Part shown: in pieces, positions 1 to 3,104 of the stretch
How the letters are laid out: each line of letters begins with the position of its first letter
How positions within the stretch are numbered: position 1 is the first letter of the stretch
Assembly (NCBI GenBank): GCA_023412635.1
Contig: JAEYNI010000177.1
Span: 1-5,182, forward strand
Direction: 5' to 3'
Length of the DNA: 5,182 nt
Origin: Bacillota bacterium
GTDB taxonomy: Bacteria > Bacillota > Clostridia > Acetivibrionales > DSM-1351
Position numbers and translations under genes: made by a program
The notes under the pieces: generated by a model
Told to the model about the DNA's origin: nothing
The model's input: the letters and a program-made list of their open reading frames with translations, nothing else
The model's database searches: none

Positions 1-38
1 TTTTTTGTTTATGACCAGCTCTATGGCTGGATTAGTAA
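1..38. other. Downstream flank of rny with a small hairpin
   Basis: After the rny stop (39-41) the minus strand has CCAGC-CATAGA-GCTGG (30-15), a 5-bp stem with a 6-base loop. It is followed by A-rich sequence, not a T-run, so it does not qualify as an intrinsic terminator for rny. No gene start is visible before the window ends. Confidence 0.35.
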
Positions 39-1613
39 TTACTTAGCATATTCAATAGCTCTTGTCTCCCTGAGCAGAGTGACTTTAATCTGTCCAGGAT
101 ATTCAAGTTCATCTTCGATTTTCTTAACTATTTCTCTGGCTTTGAGTACTATATCTGCATCATTTACCACTTCTGGTTTTACCATGATTCTGATTTCTCT
201 ACCTGCTTGAATTGCGAAACACTTCTCAACTCCTTCAAAGGAATTTGCTATTTCTTCAAGCTTTTCAAGACGTTTGATGTACGATTCAAGAGTTTCTCTT
301 CTTGCACCCGGTCTTGCAGCAGATATTGAATCTGCAGCCTGTACAAGTACAGAAACTATACTTGTAGCTTCAACATCACCGTGGTGAGAAAGGATGGCAT
401 TTATAACTTCTGCGCCTTCCTTATACTTCTTTGCTACATCGGCACCTATTGTAACATGTGATCCTTCAACCTCATGGTCAATAGCCTTACCAATGTCATG
501 AAGCAAACCAGCTCTCTTTGCTAGAGGAACATCTACTCCAAGCTCAGCCGCCATAATACCGGCCAAGTGTGATACCTCTATTGAATGGTTAAGTACGTTT
601 TGTCCATAACTAGTCCTGAATTTCAGTTTACCAAGTAATCTTATAAGCTCTGGATGCAAGCCATGCACTCCTGTTTCAAATGCAGCGTTGTCACCCTCCT
701 GACGGATAGTATTGTCAACTTCCTTCTTGGCTTTTTCAACCATTTCTTCAATCCTTGCAGGATGAATTCTACCGTCAAGTATAAGCTTTTCAAGTGTCAA
801 TCTTGCGACCTCTCTGCGTATGGGGTCAAATCCTGATAATATTACCGCTTCCGGTGTATCATCTATAATCAGGTCAATTCCTGTTAAGGTCTCGAGAGTT
901 CTGATATTTCTTCCCTCACGACCAATTATTCTTCCCTTCATCTCATCATTTGGTAAAGGTACTACAGAAACCGTTGCTTCAGATACGTGATCTGCAGCAC
1001 ACTTCTGAATAGCAGTTGCCAGGATGTCCTTGGCCTTTCTGTCTGCTTCCTGCTTTGCGTTCGCTTCGATTTCTTTAATCAGCGCAGCAGCTTCGTGCTT
1101 AACTTCATTTTCGATATTTCTGAGAAGGTACTCTTTAGCATCTTCAACAGATAATCCGGAGATTCTTTCAAGTTCCTCAGTCTGCTTTTTAACAAGCTCT
1201 TCTGAACGTTCCTGTAAAACCTCTATATCCTTGACCTTCTTGTTTAAGGCTTCGTCCTTTTGTTCAAGGGCTTCCACTTTTTTATCAAGGGTTTCTTCCT
1301 TCTGAACCAATCTTCTTTCCTGCCTCTGAAATTCATTACGTCTGTCCTTGATATCTCTATCAAGTTCAATTCTACTTTTATGAATCTCCTCTTTAGCTTC
1401 AAGAAGTGCTTCTCTCTTCTTACCTTCGCCTTGCTTTAATGCTTCTCCGACAATCCTCTGCGCTTCCTGTTCAGCACTTCCGATAGCGGCTTCAGCTTGT
1501 TTTTTCCTGGCCTCAAAGCCCTTGTTAAAAGAGATTCTGTAAGATATAAATGAAGCAATTGCTGCGATAATCAATCCAACGATTAAACCAATTAAAATGC
1601 TTGTAAGTTCGAT
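39..1613 (-). CDS. rny: Ribonuclease Y (membrane-anchored endoribonuclease, KH and HD domains)
   Basis: RNase Y is the endoribonuclease that starts bulk mRNA decay and some RNA processing in Firmicutes, acting at the cytoplasmic membrane. Numbering from the proposed start at 1613, residues about 3-25 form a hydrophobic anchor (LTSILIGLIVGLIIAAIASF). A long charged coiled coil of Glu/Lys/Gln-rich heptads follows to about residue 180. The KH RNA-binding domain carries GRIIGREGRN at 227-236. The HD hydrolase domain has H343, the H372-D373 pair in LLHDIGKAIDHE, the SHHGD motif at about 409-413, and D428 in AAD. The C-terminus RETRAIEYAK matches the family end. The length of 524 aa is close to the roughly 520 aa of the Bacillus subtilis protein. 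Start choice: the first conventional start codon is TTG at 1572-1574, but it lacks a Shine-Dalgarno sequence and cuts the anchor in half (511 aa). The frame stays open upstream to a TGA at 1635-1637, and a near-perfect ribosome-binding site fits an ATC at 1611-1613. Identity is certain; the exact start is not. Confidence 0.96.
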   Translation of the reverse strand: MELTSILIGLIVGLIIAAIASFISYRISFNKGFEARKKQAEAAIGSAEQEAQRIVGEALKQGEGKKREALLEAKEEIHKSRIELDRDIKDRRNEFQRQERRLVQKEETLDKKVEALEQKDEALNKKVKDIEVLQERSEELVKKQTEELERISGLSVEDAKEYLLRNIENEVKHEAAALIKEIEANAKQEADRKAKDILATAIQKCAADHVSEATVSVVPLPNDEMKGRIIGREGRNIRTLETLTGIDLIIDDTPEAVILSGFDPIRREVARLTLEKLILDGRIHPARIEEMVEKAKKEVDNTIRQEGDNAAFETGVHGLHPELIRLLGKLKFRTSYGQNVLNHSIEVSHLAGIMAAELGVDVPLAKRAGLLHDIGKAIDHEVEGSHVTIGADVAKKYKEGAEVINAILSHHGDVEATSIVSVLVQAADSISAARPGARRETLESYIKRLEKLEEIANSFEGVEKCFAIQAGREIRIMVKPEVVNDADIVLKAREIVKKIEDELEYPGQIKVTLLRETRAIEYAK

Positions 1614-1620
1614 TGTTACA

Positions 1621-1630
1621 CACCTCCTCC
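1621..1630 (-). promoter_or_regulatory. Strong Shine-Dalgarno sequence of rny that decides the start
   Basis: On the minus strand the bases read GGAGGAGGTG, of which AGGAGGTG is fully complementary to the 3' end of 16S rRNA. Nine bases after its last GG comes ATC (1611-1613), in frame with rny. The alternative TTG at 1572-1574 is about 46 bases away, too far for this site. The GTG at the end of the motif is out of frame and is followed at once by TAA. The site therefore argues for initiation at or very near 1613. Confidence 0.85.
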
Positions 1631-1634
1631 TTAT

Positions 1635-1659
1635 TCAGTTTTCAATGCTCAATTTTCAA
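1635..1659. repeat. Imperfect direct repeat just upstream of the rny ribosome-binding site
   Basis: TCAGTTTTCAA (1635-1645) and TCAATTTTCAA (1649-1659) match at 10 of 11 bases with a 14-base period. The first copy contains the in-frame stop that closes the rny frame upstream. It may be a small tandem duplication or a paired binding site; no function is evident. Confidence 0.5.
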
Positions 1660-1750
1660 AATTCATATTCGAAATATAGTCAATATTTAGCCTTTGGTGT
1701 CCGAAGTATAAAATGAAATTGACTTTTTATGATGGTAAAGTTGGAAAGGA

Positions 1751-1783
1751 ATAAAGAAAACCCCTACTGTATCGCAAACAGTA
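1751..1783 (-). other. Hairpin plus T-rich tract, possible weak attenuator in the rny leader
   Basis: Read on the minus strand, TACTGT (1783-1778) pairs with ACAGTA (1770-1765) around a 7-base loop TTGCGAT, followed by GGGG and then TTTTCTTTAT. The 6-bp stem has only two G/C pairs, and the GGGG separates it from the T-rich tract, so it is a poor intrinsic terminator by itself. It could act as an attenuator or simply as leader structure. Confidence 0.25.
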
Positions 1784-1828
1784 TGATCATAATCAAAAAA
1801 CTGAGAGTTTATGCCTATGGCTATAATC

Positions 1829-1844
1829 AGTACATAAATGTACT
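1829..1844. repeat. Palindrome AGTACAT-AA-ATGTACT in the rny leader
   Basis: Two perfect 7-base arms are separated by AA. The perfect arms and tiny loop look more like a binding site for a dimeric regulator than an RNA hairpin, since a 2-base loop must open further in RNA. It lies about 150 bases downstream of the proposed transcription start of the distal rny promoter. Confidence 0.45.
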
Positions 1845-1994
1845 TTAAATCGATATGAGATATAATAACAAACCTGCATATATAAATTAGCCTACATATA
1901 GCATATATTCATAAAGTCAACAATCTGACAAATGTGTTTTCTGATAACAATGACCTTCTACAATACAACCAACTAAATTGTCATAATCAAGTTA

Positions 1995-2023
1995 ATTTTA
2001 ATCTTTTTTAATTTTTATGTCAA
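1995..2023 (-). promoter_or_regulatory. Sigma-A-type promoter, candidate distal promoter of rny
   Basis: The minus strand has a perfect -35 TTGACA (2018-2023), a 17-base spacer (2001-2017) and -10 TAAAAT (1995-2000), one mismatch from TATAAT. Upstream bases 2024-2040 are almost all A/T, like an UP element. Transcription would start near 1988, giving rny a leader of about 375 nt. No equally good promoter is visible closer to rny. A/T-rich DNA produces chance matches, but a perfect -35 with optimal spacing is strong. Confidence 0.65.
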
Positions 2024-2034
2024 GAATTAAAAAA
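2004..2034. repeat. A/T-only inverted repeat overlapping the rny promoter
   Basis: TTTTTTAATT (2004-2013) and AATTAAAAAA (2025-2034) are perfect 10-base inverted arms separated by 11 bases. The loop contains most of the -35 TTGACA, and the left arm covers much of the promoter spacer. It could be an operator, a curved A-tract element, or chance in A/T-rich DNA. It lacks the GC stem of an intrinsic terminator. Confidence 0.5.
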
Positions 2035-2127
2035 TTCATAGGTTATTGCCACGTTTTTTTGTGACATTTATCCTATAATATTATGTTCCTGACTACAATA
2101 ATAAAAACATATAATAAAGTTCTCGGC

Positions 2128-2985
2128 TTAACGCAAATTATTTTGCAGTAAGGTGGCCTTAACTGTATTTTTCATAAGCATGGCTCTGGTCATTGGTCCT
2201 ACTCCACCAGTAACTTTTGTTATTGCAGACGCGACTTCTGAAACTGTCGGGAACTGAACATCCCCCACCAACTTACCGTCTGCACCGCGGGACACACCAA
2301 CATCAATGACCACTGCGCCGGGTTTGACATATTCCGGCTTAACAAATTCTGCCTTTCCTATGGCGACAACCAGAATGTCTGCACTCCTGCATATTTCAGA
2401 AATATTGGCAGTCTTTGAATGACAAATTGTAACCGTTGCATTTTTAGCAAGCAAAAGAATTGCTTGTGGTTTACCCACGATATTACTTCTCCCAACTATG
2501 ACACAATGCTTTCCCTCAATCTGAATATCATTAGCTTCCAAAAGCTCTACAACTCCGGCAGGGGTGCATGGCAGGAACTGTGGCTTACCGATCATCAAAT
2601 TGCCGACATTAACAGGATGGAAGCAATCTGCATCTTTTTGAGGATTTATTGCGGCTATAACCCTATCCTCATTAATGTGCTTTGGTATAGGGAGCTGAAC
2701 AAGTATTCCATTGACATTATTATCGTTATTCAACGTTTCAATTAGTTCCAACAATTCTTCCTCTGAAGTTGATGCCGGAAGAGCATATTCAAATGACTTA
2801 ATTCCTATCTCGGCACAATCATTTTTCTTATGATTTACATATACTCTTGAAGCAGGATCGTCTCCTACTATAATAACTGCAAGTCCTGCGTTTATACCTT
2901 TTTGCTTCAGCTCCTCAACTTTTCCCTTAAGCTCAGCTTTAACCTTTCCTGCAAGTTCTGTTCCATTTAATACTTTTGCTGACAT
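2128..2985 (-). CDS. folD: Bifunctional methylenetetrahydrofolate dehydrogenase / methenyltetrahydrofolate cyclohydrolase
   Basis: FolD is a cytoplasmic enzyme that interconverts 5,10-methylene-THF and 5,10-methenyl-THF using NADP, then converts methenyl-THF to 10-formyl-THF. It supplies one-carbon units for purines and formyl-Met-tRNA and, in acetogenic clostridia, for the methyl branch. The 285-aa length is typical. Visible landmarks: VGDDPASRVYVNHKK with Y49 and catalytic Lys K53; the QLPIP loop with Q98; KDADCFHPVN with D120; the PCTPAG loop at 139-144; the NADP-binding VGRSNIVGKP at 164-173; and GGVGPMTRAM near the C-terminus. Two signature positions deviate: the usual PGGVGPMT reads TGGVGPMT (T259), and the usual KDVDGFHP reads KDADCFHP (C121). 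The catalytic Lys, Gln and Asp are intact, so activity is expected. The ATG at 2983-2985 is preceded by GAGAGGA with 8 bases of spacing after the GAGG core. It has its own good promoter in the gap after the ygiQ-like gene. Confidence 0.97.
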   Translation of the reverse strand: MSAKVLNGTELAGKVKAELKGKVEELKQKGINAGLAVIIVGDDPASRVYVNHKKNDCAEIGIKSFEYALPASTSEEELLELIETLNNDNNVNGILVQLPIPKHINEDRVIAAINPQKDADCFHPVNVGNLMIGKPQFLPCTPAGVVELLEANDIQIEGKHCVIVGRSNIVGKPQAILLLAKNATVTICHSKTANISEICRSADILVVAIGKAEFVKPEYVKPGAVVIDVGVSRGADGKLVGDVQFPTVSEVASAITKVTGGVGPMTRAMLMKNTVKATLLQNNLR

Positions 2986-3060
2986 ATATAATTCCTCTCA
3001 TTTGCATTTATTGTTAAGTGGAAGAAAATTCATCCGCTGTGGAAAAATCTTCTTACTTTG

Positions 3061-3087
3061 ATTCCTTTATATTTTATTTTAAGGAAT
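3061..3087. repeat. Inverted repeat ATTCCTT / AAGGAAT around the folD -10 element
   Basis: ATTCCTT (3061-3067) and AAGGAAT (3081-3087) are perfect 7-base inverted arms with a 13-base A/T spacer. They flank the -10 box and reach the predicted start site, a natural place for a repressor operator. The spacer has no T-run suited to a terminator on the minus strand, so termination of the ygiQ-like transcript here is unlikely. Confidence 0.45.
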
Positions 3088-3099
3088 TACCGTTGTCAA
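3071..3099 (-). promoter_or_regulatory. Sigma-A-type promoter of folD
   Basis: The minus strand has a perfect -35 TTGACA (3094-3099), a 17-base spacer (3077-3093) and -10 TAAAAT (3071-3076). It begins only a few bases beyond the ygiQ-like stop codon (3105-3107). Transcription would start near 3064, leaving a leader of about 79 nt before the folD ATG. Position, spacing and both hexamers support it. Confidence 0.75.
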
Positions 3100-3104
3100 T
3101 TTAT

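Larger units (their letters stand above)
1614..2127. other. AT-rich intergenic region and probable long leader of rny
   Basis: This 514-base stretch between the folD stop and the rny start has no credible gene. The longest ATG frames I found by eye are about 13-14 codons without ribosome-binding sites. Reading along the minus strand it holds: a 6-bp stem with an A-rich loop (2051-2070); a sigma-A-like promoter (1995-2023) overlapped by a 10-bp A/T inverted repeat (2004-2034); a weaker extended -10-like TGCTATAT; a near-perfect palindrome (1829-1844); a 10-bp palindrome TATGATCATA (1782-1791); a hairpin followed by GGGGTTTTCTTT (1751-1783); an imperfect direct repeat (1635-1659); and the rny ribosome-binding site. 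I recognise no known riboswitch or T-box consensus and no clear intrinsic terminator for folD. Confidence 0.7.

Noticed and set aside
15..30. Hairpin CCAGC/GCTGG as the rny terminator
   Set aside because: On the transcribed strand it is followed by an A-rich stretch, not by T residues, and the stem is only 5 bp.
654..1305. Plus-strand open frames inside rny
   Set aside because: They are antisense to a strongly conserved coding region, their products are Ser/Phe/Leu-rich as expected for complement-strand reading, and no family is recognisable.
1572..1574. TTG as the rny start codon
   Set aside because: It has no Shine-Dalgarno sequence nearby and would remove half of the membrane anchor, while a strong ribosome-binding site lies 46 bases upstream.
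2051..2070. Stem TGTCAC/GTGGCA after folD as its terminator
   Set aside because: Only 6 bp including a G-T pair, and no T-run follows directly.
1614..2127. Riboswitch, T-box or small-RNA gene in the folD-rny gap
   Set aside because: No conserved core motif that I recognise is present; only unassigned inverted repeats and a promoter.
2419..2745. 108-codon plus-strand frame opposite folD
   Set aside because: It is fully antisense to conserved FolD sequence, has no recognisable domain, and no ribosome-binding site was noticed.
2998..3033. 11-codon upstream frame in the folD leader ending just before the folD ribosome-binding site
   Set aside because: The position is suggestive of translational coupling, but the ATG has no usable Shine-Dalgarno sequence and the peptide MNFLPLNNKCK shows no regulatory codon run.
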